This document shows positions 46,883 to 55,483 of a stretch of DNA of 64,000 nucleotides, one piece after another. Each line of letters opens with the position of its first letter. Within the stretch, counting starts at the first letter, position 1. The stretch lies in NCBI RefSeq assembly GCF_007860185.1, contig NZ_SJPY01000003.1, positions 743,747-807,746 of the forward strand, given 5' to 3'. This stretch comes from Novipirellula aureliae (GTDB taxonomy: Bacteria > Planctomycetota > Planctomycetia > Pirellulales > Pirellulaceae). A program made the translations under genes and the position numbers. Under the pieces are notes generated by a model. It was not told the DNA's origin. It saw nothing but the letters and a program-made list of their open reading frames with translations, and made no database searches.

Positions 46883-46914
46883 CCCTTGCCGGCTGCGTCT
46901 CCAACGACTGGCGG

Positions 46915-48081
46915 TTAAAACGTCGGCACCTCCGGCTGCCGCTCTCGATTCACAGCTTTCATCGCCTCATCAAACTGCTGTAACTCGGCAACCGCAACTT
47001 CGAACGCTTCCTTTGCAGCTGCAGAACGCTCTTTCGCCTGCACCACTTCCATGTAGCTCATGATACCTAGCCCAAATTTCTCCTCGACTAAACTCCACAT
47101 CTCGCGTTTGCTTTCGGACTCTTCCTTCCGGGCTTCGATCGCTCGCTCCATCGTTTCCCGCATCGCTTTGGCGTGCATGTTGTAGAGTTCCATATTTTGG
47201 ATGGCCCTCTCCAGTCGGTTCTTTTCCTTCATTCGCTCGTAGTTGGGAATCGCTCCTTTACGACGAAGTTCCTCCGCTTGCTTATCAGCAGTCTCCGCTT
47301 CCCCAAGCTCCGCTTTTGCCGCTGCGAACTGGCGAGCAAAAGTAAAAATAGTGTCGTTGCTCGATCGTGGCTCAAACAGCTTTGGTGAGCTTATTGGCGA
47401 TGGAACTGTCTCACCAGGTGCAAACCTAGGTGCATTCGGTTGTGGACTGAAGACCGGTGGTGGAGGAGTTAACTCGCCCTCATCGGTATTGGCAGCGGGA
47501 GATGGAGTCAGAGCCGGAGGTGGAGAATTTGGAGCAAATGGATTGGTATAATTCAACGGAATACGTGGTTGCGGAACCGTTTGCCACTGCAGCACCGCTT
47601 CTCCCGAAATCAAGTCACCCATTCGACGATCAACAATCTTGTTCTTGTTTTCACTTCGTTGTTGGTGTCGCTCCAAAAGTACACTGAGCCGTTGCCGTGT
47701 TTCCGCAAGTTCCCGTTCATGCTCGGCATGCTTTTGATCAAACTCCTTTTCGAGCAACTGGCGCAGTTCCGCAAGCTTTGCCTCGCGGTTCTCGTCATCC
47801 GCACTCATCGCCCGTAGTTCTTCCGCGAGTTGAATCGATTTGCGTTCAAGAGAAGAAGGCTCTTGCTTGATCCGAAAATCACCGACAGGCCGGTGCTCAG
47901 AGACCCAAATCCTCTTACCCGTCGTCGGATCGGTGACAGGCCGTAGATGCCTTTCCATTCTCTGTTCGTATTGAGTGACATTTTCGGAGCGACTTGCGTT
48001 CTCTGGTTCCTCGGCTCGCGATATCGAACCCACGATCAGCATCAAGAGAGCCAGGTAGATCAGACCGGATTTTATCTTCAT
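46915..48081 (-). CDS. Secreted coiled-coil protein of unknown function
   Basis: A 388-residue protein with a signal peptide (MKIKSGLIYLALLMLIVGSISRA). Two helical, strongly charged regions (about 70-145 and 245-380) predict coiled coils; a Pro-rich linker (about 165-225) joins them. The C-terminal half has the spacing of outer-membrane efflux (TolC-like) helices but is too short for that fold. It is convergent with nothing and lies downstream of the kinase/sigma pair in the same direction. Confidence 0.7.
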   Translation of the reverse strand: MKIKSGLIYLALLMLIVGSISRAEEPENASRSENVTQYEQRMERHLRPVTDPTTGKRIWVSEHRPVGDFRIKQEPSSLERKSIQLAEELRAMSADDENREAKLAELRQLLEKEFDQKHAEHERELAETRQRLSVLLERHQQRSENKNKIVDRRMGDLISGEAVLQWQTVPQPRIPLNYTNPFAPNSPPPALTPSPAANTDEGELTPPPPVFSPQPNAPRFAPGETVPSPISSPKLFEPRSSNDTIFTFARQFAAAKAELGEAETADKQAEELRRKGAIPNYERMKEKNRLERAIQNMELYNMHAKAMRETMERAIEARKEESESKREMWSLVEEKFGLGIMSYMEVVQAKERSAAAKEAFEVAVAELQQFDEAMKAVNRERQPEVPTF

Positions 48082-48130
48082 CGAAGGGTTCCTTTGCTAA
48101 GAATCGTAAATGGTGTTCAACGCGTCGTGC

Positions 48131-49525
48131 TCATTGCGAATAAGCCGCTTCGGATAGTTCATTCAGCCTTTCTTGAATCGTATTCAACTCATGGGTCGCT
48201 TTGACGTCGTACCAAACATCCAGCTGAGCATCACGCTGAGGCGGAATCGAGTCCGTCGTGAAGCCTTGCTTTTGTTGTGGCGTATCCGGCATCGTTCCAC
48301 TGAGAATCCAATATCCAAGAGCAGCAAACGCGACGATTACGACACTCGTCACTACCGTCAAAAAGCGGTTTCGATTCTGCACGAGCGACCGAGGTAATGA
48401 TTGGGCGTTTGGATTACGAACATGGGCAAGAGCATCGCGGAGCAGCCCGGCAGCCGCCTCGGCACTCTCCGTTCGCTTACGAATCTCGATCTGCATCAAC
48501 TGCGAAACAAGCGTGTCAAACCAATCAGGCATTCGCTCGTTAATCTCTAAAATGGATCGTGGTTTTGACTCGGAAATCCGGCGAAGTACCGCCAAGGGGC
48601 TCTCCGCTCGAAACGGTGGACGACCGGTCGCGAGTGTATACAGGACGCTACCGAGACTGAACACATCGCTGCGGGCGTCAACGGCTTCGCCTTTTGCTTG
48701 CTCGGGGCTCATGAATTGCGGAGTGCCAGCGATCATGCCGCTCTTCGTGATCGTGGCATCATCAAGCACTCTTGCCAATCCAAAGTCGCTGATCAAGACG
48801 CAGCCATTTCCTTCCTCGATCAAGATGTTCGCTGGTTTGATGTCACGATGGATGACCCCCTGGCGATGGGCGGCTGACAAACCTTCTGCGATCTGAAGAC
48901 CAATGCTAAGCACTTCGTCGAGCGGCAGTGGACCTTCGCGATCGATTCGCTGTTGCAAATTGCCGCCTTGAATCAAGGGCATGACAATGTAGGGCAAACG
49001 GGCAGTCGTCACGACGCTGTAAATGGGCACGATCGAGGGATGGACAATCGCCGCAGCCGCTTTAGCTTCGCGCATGAATCTTTCTCGAGCAGCCCCGACA
49101 CCCGCCAAATGAGGCGACAAAACCTTGATCGCAACGGGTCGATTCAAGTCGCAATCGGTCCCGCGAAGCACCACCCCCATGCCTCCTTGGCCGATCACGC
49201 CATCGACCACGTAATCGTGGATTTGTCCGATTCCATTTTCAGACGGCCGATCAAATAGTGGACGGATCCAATCGAGAGATGCATCAAGGGAGGCATCAAG
49301 TCGTTCGCTTGACTGACTGTCGTGTGGCTCCGTTCGACTGGAAAGTACATTGACGGTTTCTTCCCACCAAGGCTTTTCGCCAGCCAACTGTTCCAATCGA
49401 TTGCGGCACGTTTCGCAGTTTGCGAGGTGTTTCTCGACCACGTCGACTTGCGCTGGAGGCAGCACCTCGTCAAGCAGTTCTTGCAATGTTTCGTCTTCGT
49501 AGTGAGGGTTGGCTTTTGCAATCAT
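48131..49525 (-). CDS. Ser/Thr kinase with N-terminal zinc-finger
   Basis: A 464-residue protein. Residues 1-50 include HLANCETCRNRLEQL, a putative zinc-binding anti-sigma-like motif. The kinase domain (about 105-370) has GQGGMGVVLRG, AIKVLSPH, HRDIKPAN and DFGLAR. One transmembrane helix lies near 385-405, followed by a short outer tail. Its start overlaps the stop of the ECF sigma factor gene (ATGA), so the kinase is probably the regulator of that sigma factor, a pairing known in Planctomycetes. Confidence 0.9.
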   Translation of the reverse strand: MIAKANPHYEDETLQELLDEVLPPAQVDVVEKHLANCETCRNRLEQLAGEKPWWEETVNVLSSRTEPHDSQSSERLDASLDASLDWIRPLFDRPSENGIGQIHDYVVDGVIGQGGMGVVLRGTDCDLNRPVAIKVLSPHLAGVGAARERFMREAKAAAAIVHPSIVPIYSVVTTARLPYIVMPLIQGGNLQQRIDREGPLPLDEVLSIGLQIAEGLSAAHRQGVIHRDIKPANILIEEGNGCVLISDFGLARVLDDATITKSGMIAGTPQFMSPEQAKGEAVDARSDVFSLGSVLYTLATGRPPFRAESPLAVLRRISESKPRSILEINERMPDWFDTLVSQLMQIEIRKRTESAEAAAGLLRDALAHVRNPNAQSLPRSLVQNRNRFLTVVTSVVIVAFAALGYWILSGTMPDTPQQKQGFTTDSIPPQRDAQLDVWYDVKATHELNTIQERLNELSEAAYSQ

Positions 49526-50127
49526 TCGCTTAGTCGGTTATGCACCAATTCTCGGATTCGTTTCAAAATTCGGCAGCGAGCCACATAGACGGCCCCTTCA
49601 CCGATCCCCAATTCTTTGGCGACATCCGCGACGGTGCAGCCGTCGACGGACGTTCTCCAGAATGCCATCCAGTTTAGCTCTCCGGTACGGCGGCGAACTT
49701 CCGATGCGGCCCAGCGGAACAGTTGTCGTCGCCGATCGTTTTCAAACTCATCTTCAAGCCTCTCGTTGGCCACGATTTCGTCGAGTAGTCTCGCGACACC
49801 ACTGGAGCCAATCGTTTCGGCCCGAGCGGATTGTTGTCGAAGTCGGTCGATGGTGGCGTTTCGTGTGATGCGGCTGAGCCAACCACGAAACGACCCAGGG
49901 TCGTCGACGTCGAATCGCTCGATCGCGGCTGTGATCGACAACAATACCTCCTGGACAATCTCTCGGGCGTCAGCGTCTTGCAATCCTCTGCGGCGGGTCA
50001 TACGGTAGATCACCGGTTCGTAGATCGCCGTGAATTCAGCCCAAGCGTGCTCGTCACGCGAATTTTGCAATCGCACGAGCAAACTGGGGCGAGTCGTGGG
50101 ATCGGAATTCAAAACGCTTATCCGCAA
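49522..50127 (-). CDS. ECF-type RNA polymerase sigma factor
   Basis: A 201-residue protein with sigma region 2 (AWAEFTAIYEPVIYRMTRRRGL, then EIVQEVLLSI) and region 4 (RRRTGELNWMAFWRTSVDG and the helix-turn-helix TVADVAKELGIGEGAVYVARCRIL split over it). It is the first gene of a two-gene overlapping operon with the zinc-finger kinase. The target promoters are unknown. Confidence 0.9.
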   Translation of the reverse strand: MRISVLNSDPTTRPSLLVRLQNSRDEHAWAEFTAIYEPVIYRMTRRRGLQDADAREIVQEVLLSITAAIERFDVDDPGSFRGWLSRITRNATIDRLRQQSARAETIGSSGVARLLDEIVANERLEDEFENDRRRQLFRWAASEVRRRTGELNWMAFWRTSVDGCTVADVAKELGIGEGAVYVARCRILKRIRELVHNRLSE

Positions 50128-50421
50128 ACAACCATTATTTAAGAAGATATCCTGTGCTATAGGGTATCACGGATCAAAGGACGACGATCTTGCGCGGCAT
50201 TCAAAATAAAATGAAAAATGATCGTTTTTCGCTGATTGCATCATTTTTCGCCCTCCCAAAATGCGGTGGGGAGCCATCATCTCAAACGTCATCACGGTTT
50301 ATTGCCGGGTCGGCGTCGTAAAAGCTCCTTGAAGACAGCCTACAAGAACAATGCCCGGATCGCTTGTATGGCAGAGTCGGTTCGATTGGCTTTCGAGATA
50401 GCGAAGAGGCATGCCGTTTGT

Positions 50422-50686
50422 CTAGCCCGGATGATTCATTAGCCGTTTTGGCGATAGCGGCCTGCCGATTTAATCGTTTAACGCTTAGCCGAAGGCGTCA
50501 GCTTTTCTATAAGCGGTCGCCTATGGCTTGGCGTTAAACAATCAGTCGAGTCAAACCGACTAAATCAGCAGGCCGCTAACGCCAAAACGGCTAATACGCA
50601 GACTGTTTTTCGAGCAATGAACGTAAACGCTTGAAGGCGTAGACGTTAGCAAAACAATTTGCAAGTCCATGAATCATCCGGGCTAG
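50422..50686. mobile_element. Outer element with one core
   Basis: A 265-base element with perfect terminal CTAGCCCGGATGATTCAT inverted repeats. Inner palindromic arms TTAGCCGTTTTGGCG / CGCCAAAACGGCTAA surround a 116 bp core (50459-50574). No coding capacity. Same length as the element at 33562. Confidence 0.8.
50459..50574. repeat. 116 bp core element, copy 4
   Basis: Ends GGCCTGCCGATT and AATCAGCAGGCC. Flanks are GATAGC on the left and GCTAAC on the right, the outer flanks of the two cores in the 52580 element. This fits recombination between two cores of such an element. Confidence 0.8.
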
Positions 50687-50689
50687 CGT

Positions 50690-51092
50690 TGATCGCCGCA
50701 GGGGCCCCGCGCGGCGGGAACGAGCGTCCCAGTTCCGCTGCAATCTTCGAGAGTCGTTCATCGATGCCCTGGGGGAACGCTTCGCGGGGGGGTAACCGCA
50801 TCGGTCAGTTTGATGTAATAAGTAGTTTAAACGCTCGTGACCGACTGCGGTTGATCGGGTGGTTGTCCGTCCGATCAACGACTGTGAGACCAATCGTAGG
50901 GGAAGCTATAGCTGGTGTTGGGCAGGTAGTCTTCTCATTTGCAAGTTGCTGAACGGAAACGCCAGTCGCGGGCGCGAGGATTGCCAGCGACGGTCGTCTA
51001 GCATCCACGTTGGCGTCCTGCGCGCCAAACAGCAGCATGCACATAAAGTGGCCAACCGTAGTGTGAGTCGAAACATGGATTCACCTAGGCTG
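50690..51092. other. Gap without a supported gene
   Basis: About 400 bases before the first attC-like site. It contains a GGAACGCTTCGCGGGGGG motif near 50774; nothing else is supported. Confidence 0.4.
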
Positions 51093-51170
51093 CGAACGGT
51101 TGAGATAACCGAGTGGCCGCGGTTCATCTTCCATTTGAAAACGCATTGTCGGCCACTCCGCGTTCATCGC
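51093..51170 (-). repeat. attC-like inverted repeat, site 1
   Basis: Arms AACCGAGTGGCCG (51107-51119) and, inverted, CGGCCACTCCGCGTT (51150-51164) flank a 30-base loop. The low-coordinate end is CGAACGGTTGAGATAACC. It follows the SMI1/KNR4 gene. Confidence 0.55.
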
Positions 51171-51182
51171 TTGGTGATCCGA

Positions 51183-51635
51183 TCACTCGGTCGTGTCTTC
51201 ACGGCAGTCCATTGCTGCGAGTTCGCCGAGTTCTGCGAACCAACGCTCAACGTAGCGGGGAATTGTCTCACCATAAACCTCGAGGTCACAGTCACCGGAA
51301 TGATCCCATTCGTAAACGGTAGACGATCCAGAATTTGGCTTTATGCAGTAGCGGTTTCCGCCGCAGTCGCCGCCAATGACAAAAAGTTCACGATCCCACG
51401 GCTCCTCGTCTGGACCAAAGACCATTTCTGGATCACGAACTTCTTCGTTTGCAGCAACAACAACATCAGCTTTCAAATAGATGGGAATCTCCAATTCGGT
51501 CTCCTCTTTCGCAAATGCCTCCATCAACGCAACCAGAAGACGGGGTGGAGATTTCAGTAGCTGCCGGTAGCCATGTGGCAATTGAACACCGAACGCTTGC
51601 TCGATACGTGTAAGATCGTCGTCAGTCATCTGCAT
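51183..51635 (-). CDS. SMI1/KNR4 (SUKH) family protein
   Basis: A 150-residue acidic soluble protein with the family pattern: LTRIEQAFGVQLPHGYRQLL at the N-terminus, a central FVIGGDCGGNRYCI strand pair and the helix VERWFAELGELA near the C-terminus. SUKH proteins are widespread and often act as immunity proteins against polymorphic toxins; no toxin is adjacent. It sits in the minus-strand cassette-like array. Confidence 0.8.
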   Translation of the reverse strand: MQMTDDDLTRIEQAFGVQLPHGYRQLLKSPPRLLVALMEAFAKEETELEIPIYLKADVVVAANEEVRDPEMVFGPDEEPWDRELFVIGGDCGGNRYCIKPNSGSSTVYEWDHSGDCDLEVYGETIPRYVERWFAELGELAAMDCREDTTE

Positions 51636-51687
51636 TGTTCCATCGGATCACGTCTACATTCACCCAGGCGCGAAAGGTGATTGTCCA

Positions 51688-51713
51688 TTTGAAAACGCCC
51701 CGACTTCGCGACT
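51688..51713. terminator. Candidate terminator hairpin
   Basis: CCCCGACTTCGCGACTCGGGG is a self-complementary hairpin about 20 bases after the stop at 51730 on the minus strand, followed by GCGTTTTC there; on the plus strand it is followed by ATGTTTTTT. It could work both ways. Confidence 0.4.
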
Positions 51714-51729
51714 CGGGGGCAATGTTTTT

Positions 51730-52377
51730 TCATGCGTCGATTTGCGCCGGTGACCAGCCCCAGAGTTTTCCGATTTCGTCTGCAAATCGCCACCAGCAAC
51801 GTTTCATTTCGAAGTGATTCCAGTCCGTCGCCAAATGCCACGATTCAACCCAAGCAGACAGCATGAATACCTTTTCGATTGGACGCCAGTATATCAGATT
51901 CCGTTTTCCAAATGCGGTTGCAATTCGGCCACCGCGATAGTCAAGAAATCCAGATTGAACGCCCGCATCAAAAAAAGAATGACATATCGGGCGTGAATGT
52001 CCAAAAATCGTCACGCGATGGCGTTCTGAATCGAGACGCGATGAACCGTAAGCATCGGTAAGGTATCGAGTCCAATCCGGTTTTCGTTCCGATTCCCAAA
52101 TTAAACCACCGTGTCTAGTCACGCGGATCGTTCGATCTGGTTTGCCATGCCGATTTTTGGTTGACTCACCAGTGATGACTCCATCGGATTCAAGTCGATC
52201 CAATGTTGCGACGAGCACTTCGTCATTGAGCCCGTGTTCGGGGTAGTTGAATTGATATGGGAAGATGTCGTTGTAATACATTGAGCGGACGCCGCCCAAC
52301 ATTGCGACTTTGTCTAGGATTAGCAGCTCGGAGTCGGTGAGGTTAGTCGATCCGGTGCGTTCAATTCGTTTTGGCAT
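51730..52377 (-). CDS. Hypothetical protein, unknown function
   Basis: A 215-residue soluble protein. The first 95 residues contain a winged-helix-like stretch (LLILDKVAMLGGV, LVATLDRLESDGVI, RTIRVTRHGG). The C-terminal half is aromatic-rich (WHLATDWNHFEMKRCWWRF). No family is recognised. It stands alone in the minus-strand array and is preceded by an attC-like repeat. Confidence 0.65.
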   Translation of the reverse strand: MPKRIERTGSTNLTDSELLILDKVAMLGGVRSMYYNDIFPYQFNYPEHGLNDEVLVATLDRLESDGVITGESTKNRHGKPDRTIRVTRHGGLIWESERKPDWTRYLTDAYGSSRLDSERHRVTIFGHSRPICHSFFDAGVQSGFLDYRGGRIATAFGKRNLIYWRPIEKVFMLSAWVESWHLATDWNHFEMKRCWWRFADEIGKLWGWSPAQIDA

Positions 52378-52400
52378 TTCAGAACGGTTTAGCCTGTAGA

Positions 52401-52479
52401 CGCATAACGTTGCCCGTCAGCGGGCCGGGAAGATTAGGTATTCAATCGCAAAACGCGGGCAAGCCGTGCTCCGGTTCAC
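52401..52479 (-). repeat. attC-like inverted repeat, site 2
   Basis: CATAACGTTGCCCG at the low end and GCGGGCAAGCCG near 52455-52466 pair over about 9 bases; CTCCGGTTCAC closes the high end as in other sites. It lies 24 bases before the 52377 start. Pairing is weaker than at other sites. Confidence 0.4.
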
Positions 52480-52616
52480 ACAAAGTGGCGCGTAAAAAGG
52501 AGAGGAGTCAACTCCAAGTTCAAGCATGGTCCGAGCTTCAACGGCCTAACGCGAGCTCGAAGGATCGGCTCGCTTGCCGCTAGCCCGGATGATTCATTAG
52601 CCGTTTTGGCGATAGC

Positions 52617-52732
52617 GGCCTGCTGATTTAATCGTTTAACGCTTAGCCGAAGGCGTCAGCTTTTCCAAAAGCGGTCGCCTACGGCTTGGCGTTAAACAAT
52701 AAGTCGAGTCAAACCGATTAAATCGACAGGCC
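52617..52732. repeat. 116 bp core element, copy 5
   Basis: Perfect 6-base direct flanks GATAGC (52611-52616 and 52733-52738). Left end GGCCTGCTGATT, right end ATCGACAGGCC. Confidence 0.85.
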
Positions 52733-52775
52733 GATAGCCACGGCTGCGTGATTTGCCGTGTGAACCGTGGCTAAC

Positions 52776-52891
52776 GGGCTGTCGATTGAATCGTTTAACG
52801 CTTAGCCGAAGGCGTCAGCTTTTCCAAAAGCGGTCGCCTATGGCTTGGCGTTAAACAATCAGTCGAGTCAAACCGATTAAATCGACAGGCC
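52776..52891. repeat. 116 bp core element, copy 6
   Basis: Perfect 6-base direct flanks GCTAAC (52770-52775 and 52892-52897). Left end GGGCTGTCGATT, right end ATCGACAGGCC. Same orientation as copy 5. Confidence 0.85.
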
Positions 52892-52999
52892 GCTAACGCC
52901 AAAACGGCTAATACGCAGACTGTTTTTCGAGCAATGAACGTAAACGCTTGAAGGCGTAGACGTTAGCAAAACAATTTGCAAGCCCATGAATCATCCAGG

Positions 53000-53358
53000 C
53001 TAGGACGCTTGACAAGCAAGCGTAAAGCGACGACATGGTTCTGACTTCCTGACTTCCTGACTTCCTGACTTCCTGACTTCATCGTACTCGTACTCGTACT
53101 CAGCAACGCGGTACTCGTACTCGACCCCAGCATTGTACTCAGTCGCAGCCTCGGCGACGACCTCCGAGCGTGCAATCCACCGCGTCAACATTGACGCGAT
53201 CCGATGCAACATTTGTTTCCCTTGGCGATGGCGTTCAGGTCGCGGGCATGACGATGGAAACCATTGAGATCCTTTGCAATGGTGAACGACGATGCAACGT
53301 ATTCGATGGAGAGACGATAAACGTCGAGTCGATCGTGGTCGAAGATTGGCTCGGTCAT
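53000..53358 (-). pseudogene. Four-helix-bundle pseudogene, copy 1
   Basis: The start MTEPIFDHDRLDVYRLSIEY matches the intact gene at 63173, but after the HRHARD segment about 60 codons are missing and the frame shifts; the rest resumes as LHRIASMLTRWIARSE. The 3' part is low complexity from GTACTC repeats (EYEYRVAEYEYEYDEV) and then (CTGACTTC)n. The same deletion occurs in the copy at 54863-55184. Confidence 0.75.
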
Positions 53359-53467
53359 TGGTACCCCGGTTCGAGTAGGAGTATGAGTACCGGCTCCCGT
53401 GCATCCTATGATTCGCCGAACCAATAGGTCGTGCTCAAACGACGCACACTGACCTCCCTCGACCGAG

Positions 53468-54673
53468 CTATTCCATCTGCAAATTCTTTCTTAAGAATTT
53501 GATCGCGTAATCCCACCTTCTATTGTAGAAAGCAAGATCCTTCTCGTTCTCAACGGTAAACAAATCGCATTCAAGACCCAATTCATCCGCAAGCTTCTTC
53601 AGCTCAAGGCCAAAGATTGGATGATGGATTCCGTCCATCGCGTTTTGCTCTGCAATCTTCGGATCTTTCGACCTCCGGTAGAAGAACAGCATGGGCGGGG
53701 CGTCTCGACTGAAATGGTGCATTGGGGAGCACTCTTCGATTAGTTGGTATCTCTCGACCCCGATTTCATCAACGCTCTCGATGGTGTAACCAAACAGCTC
53801 CTGCAAACCTTCGCCCCGCCAGGCTTCACCGGGAATGTGTTCCTTGATCCAGCGGAAATCGTAGGTCGTCTGCGCATTAAACAAGACCAGGGCCGATATC
53901 TGGGTCGATTCACGCATGACTGGGTCTTTCGCCGCTGGATCTGCACGGTCCGGACTAAAAGCAAGCCACTGCGCTAGACCGGCACCGGCCGAACCGCCTC
54001 CAACAGCAATTCGTGATTTATCAATGTTCCATTTTTCTGCATTTCGCCGAATGAACTGCAGTGCCCTGGCACAGTCATGGAAACAAGCCGGGGCGATCGC
54101 GTGGTGACTCAAGCGATAATTGAGGGCCACAAAATGAATCCCATTCTTTGTCAAGAATCTTGCGAACAAGCTTCCTTCAGACTTGTCTCCCCTCCTGAAT
54201 CCCCCGCCATGAATCCAGATCATGCACGGCGCAGGTTTTTCATCTTCCGTTTCGGCCTGGAAAATATCAAAAACATGCCGTTCATGCTCACCGTACCGCA
54301 CATTTTCATGGTCCGGTCTTACCTGACTTCTCCGTTCAGGACGGACGCCCGGTACCCGTGGGCGGGCAGCTTCCAGTTGCGTTCTATTCGCAGCCCCCCC
54401 GAAACCCTGTCGAGGCATCTCGCCGACTCTTGCCCGCATTTCCTTCAGCTTCTTTGCCGCGTCTTTCAGGATCAACTGTCCGTCACCATCCCCATCGAGC
54501 CGCTGGAACAACCGATTCGGCCCAGTAAACTCGGCTTTCGTCAACTTGCCATCACCATTCTTGTCATCACGCTGCAACCGCGTTGAAAATTGCTCTGAAT
54601 CGTTTTGGGCCGGCAAGACAGAGGGCGTCAGTAGTACGCCAAGAATCGTCGCCACGAACCTAGCTGTCATCAT
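53468..54673 (-). CDS. Secreted EF-hand and alpha/beta-hydrolase (esterase) protein
   Basis: About 401 residues from the ATG at 54673, with GGAG upstream; a second ATG follows directly. A signal peptide is followed by two EF-hand loops (DDKNGDGKLTKAEF and DGDGDGQLILKD), then a BD-FAE-type esterase with the oxyanion HGGGFRRGD and nucleophile GGSAGAG. It may deacylate polysaccharides such as acetylated xylan, possibly calcium-linked. It lies between two near-identical four-helix pseudogene copies, which could act as recombination sites. Confidence 0.82.
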   Translation of the reverse strand: MMTARFVATILGVLLTPSVLPAQNDSEQFSTRLQRDDKNGDGKLTKAEFTGPNRLFQRLDGDGDGQLILKDAAKKLKEMRARVGEMPRQGFGGAANRTQLEAARPRVPGVRPERRSQVRPDHENVRYGEHERHVFDIFQAETEDEKPAPCMIWIHGGGFRRGDKSEGSLFARFLTKNGIHFVALNYRLSHHAIAPACFHDCARALQFIRRNAEKWNIDKSRIAVGGGSAGAGLAQWLAFSPDRADPAAKDPVMRESTQISALVLFNAQTTYDFRWIKEHIPGEAWRGEGLQELFGYTIESVDEIGVERYQLIEECSPMHHFSRDAPPMLFFYRRSKDPKIAEQNAMDGIHHPIFGLELKKLADELGLECDLFTVENEKDLAFYNRRWDYAIKFLRKNLQME

Positions 54674-54862
54674 GATGCTCCATAATTGAAAGAACCTGTA
54701 GTCCGGTGGCAGCATTTTAACAATCTTCCCGGTATCGACGCCATCAACTGATCGCCTTGCCCTCACCTTTGGACACTACATCGCAGACAAATGCAGACAA
54801 ATTCCGAGTCAGCCAATTGGCACGAATTCGGCGAACGGTAGCCGTCCTTCGGTGCGCGGCCT

Positions 54863-55184
54863 GGTTCTGACTTCCTGACTTCCTGACTTCCTGACTTCCT
54901 GACTTCATCGTACTCGTACTCAGCAACGCGGTACTCGTACTCGTACTCGACCCCAGTATTGTACTCAGTCGCAGCCTCGGCGACGACCTCCGAGCGTGCA
55001 ATCCACCGCGTCAACATTGACGCGATCCGATGCAACATTTGCTTCCCTTGGCGATGGCGTTCAGGTCGCGGGCATGACGATGGAAACCATTGAGATCCTT
55101 TGCAATGGTGAACGACGATGCAACGTATTCGATGGAGAGACGATAAACGTCGAGTCGATCGTGGTCGAAGATTGGCTCGGTCAT
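54863..55184 (-). pseudogene. Four-helix-bundle pseudogene, copy 2
   Basis: Nearly identical to the copy at 53000-53358, with the same internal deletion and frameshift and a related GTACTC and CTGACTTC tail. The shared lesion shows that one was copied from the other after decay. Upstream flank: GTACTC repeats and an attC-like half site near 55248. Confidence 0.75.
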
Positions 55185-55247
55185 CGGTACCCCGATTCGA
55201 GTAGGAGTACGATTACCGGCTGGCGTCTGAGTACGAGTACGTTGTCA

Positions 55248-55290
55248 CTTCGTGCCAGAACGCCAGCGATAACCGCGTCGGCCAGAGTAA
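55248..55290 (-). repeat. attC-like half site
   Basis: GAACGCCAGCGATAACCGCG followed by TCGGCCAGAGTAAACGC, the low-coordinate arm found at 58563. The matching opposite arm is missing; the sequence beyond may be a group II intron relic. Confidence 0.45.
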
Positions 55291-55394
55291 ACGCTTCGAT
55301 GACCGCCAACCGTCGTGCCCGACTGCGGGCGAGTAGATCAGGGTCACTTTGGTTTAGATTACACTTTGTGTTCACTGCTTGCCACCGGTTTCCC

Positions 55395-55475
55395 GCTTGT
55401 GGTGTCACAAGATTCGAACCTTGCCGGATTGACCCTCGCCCCCCTCTCAGATCCGGACGTGCCACTTTCATGGTT
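55395..55475 (-). ncRNA. Possible group II intron 3'-end relic
   Basis: On the minus strand, ATGAAAGTGGCACGTCCGG continuing ATCTGAGAGG resembles the 3' half of group II intron domain V and the downstream stem. The 5' half of domain V, the reverse transcriptase and the 5' end are not visible. Tentative. Confidence 0.3.
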
Positions 55476-55483
55476 ATTCGCCG

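Larger units (their letters stand above)
45899..46914. other. 1 kb region without a supported gene
   Basis: Contains a long palindrome (46200-46273), an inverted GGACGTTCGG/CCGAAACGTCC pair (46112-46170), copy B of a duplicated segment and a short tandem repeat. A minus-strand frame at 46498-46812 has unlikely composition and is not called. Confidence 0.5.
52580..53003. mobile_element. Composite outer element with two cores
   Basis: Bounded by CTAGCCCGGATGATTCAT and an inverted copy with one mismatch. It carries two complete 116 bp cores separated by a 43-base spacer, GATAGCCACGG...CCGTGGCTAAC, whose ends are inverted repeats. Removing both cores and one flank each leaves a palindromic element of about 180 bases, the probable ancestral outer element. 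Confidence 0.8.

Noticed and set aside
53041..53110. Short repeats as a CRISPR array
   Set aside because: Units of 6-8 bases with no spacers; simple sequence repeats in a pseudogene tail.
55404..55430. tRNA-like T-arm (GGTTCGAATC)
   Set aside because: Only four stem pairs and no acceptor, D or anticodon arm.
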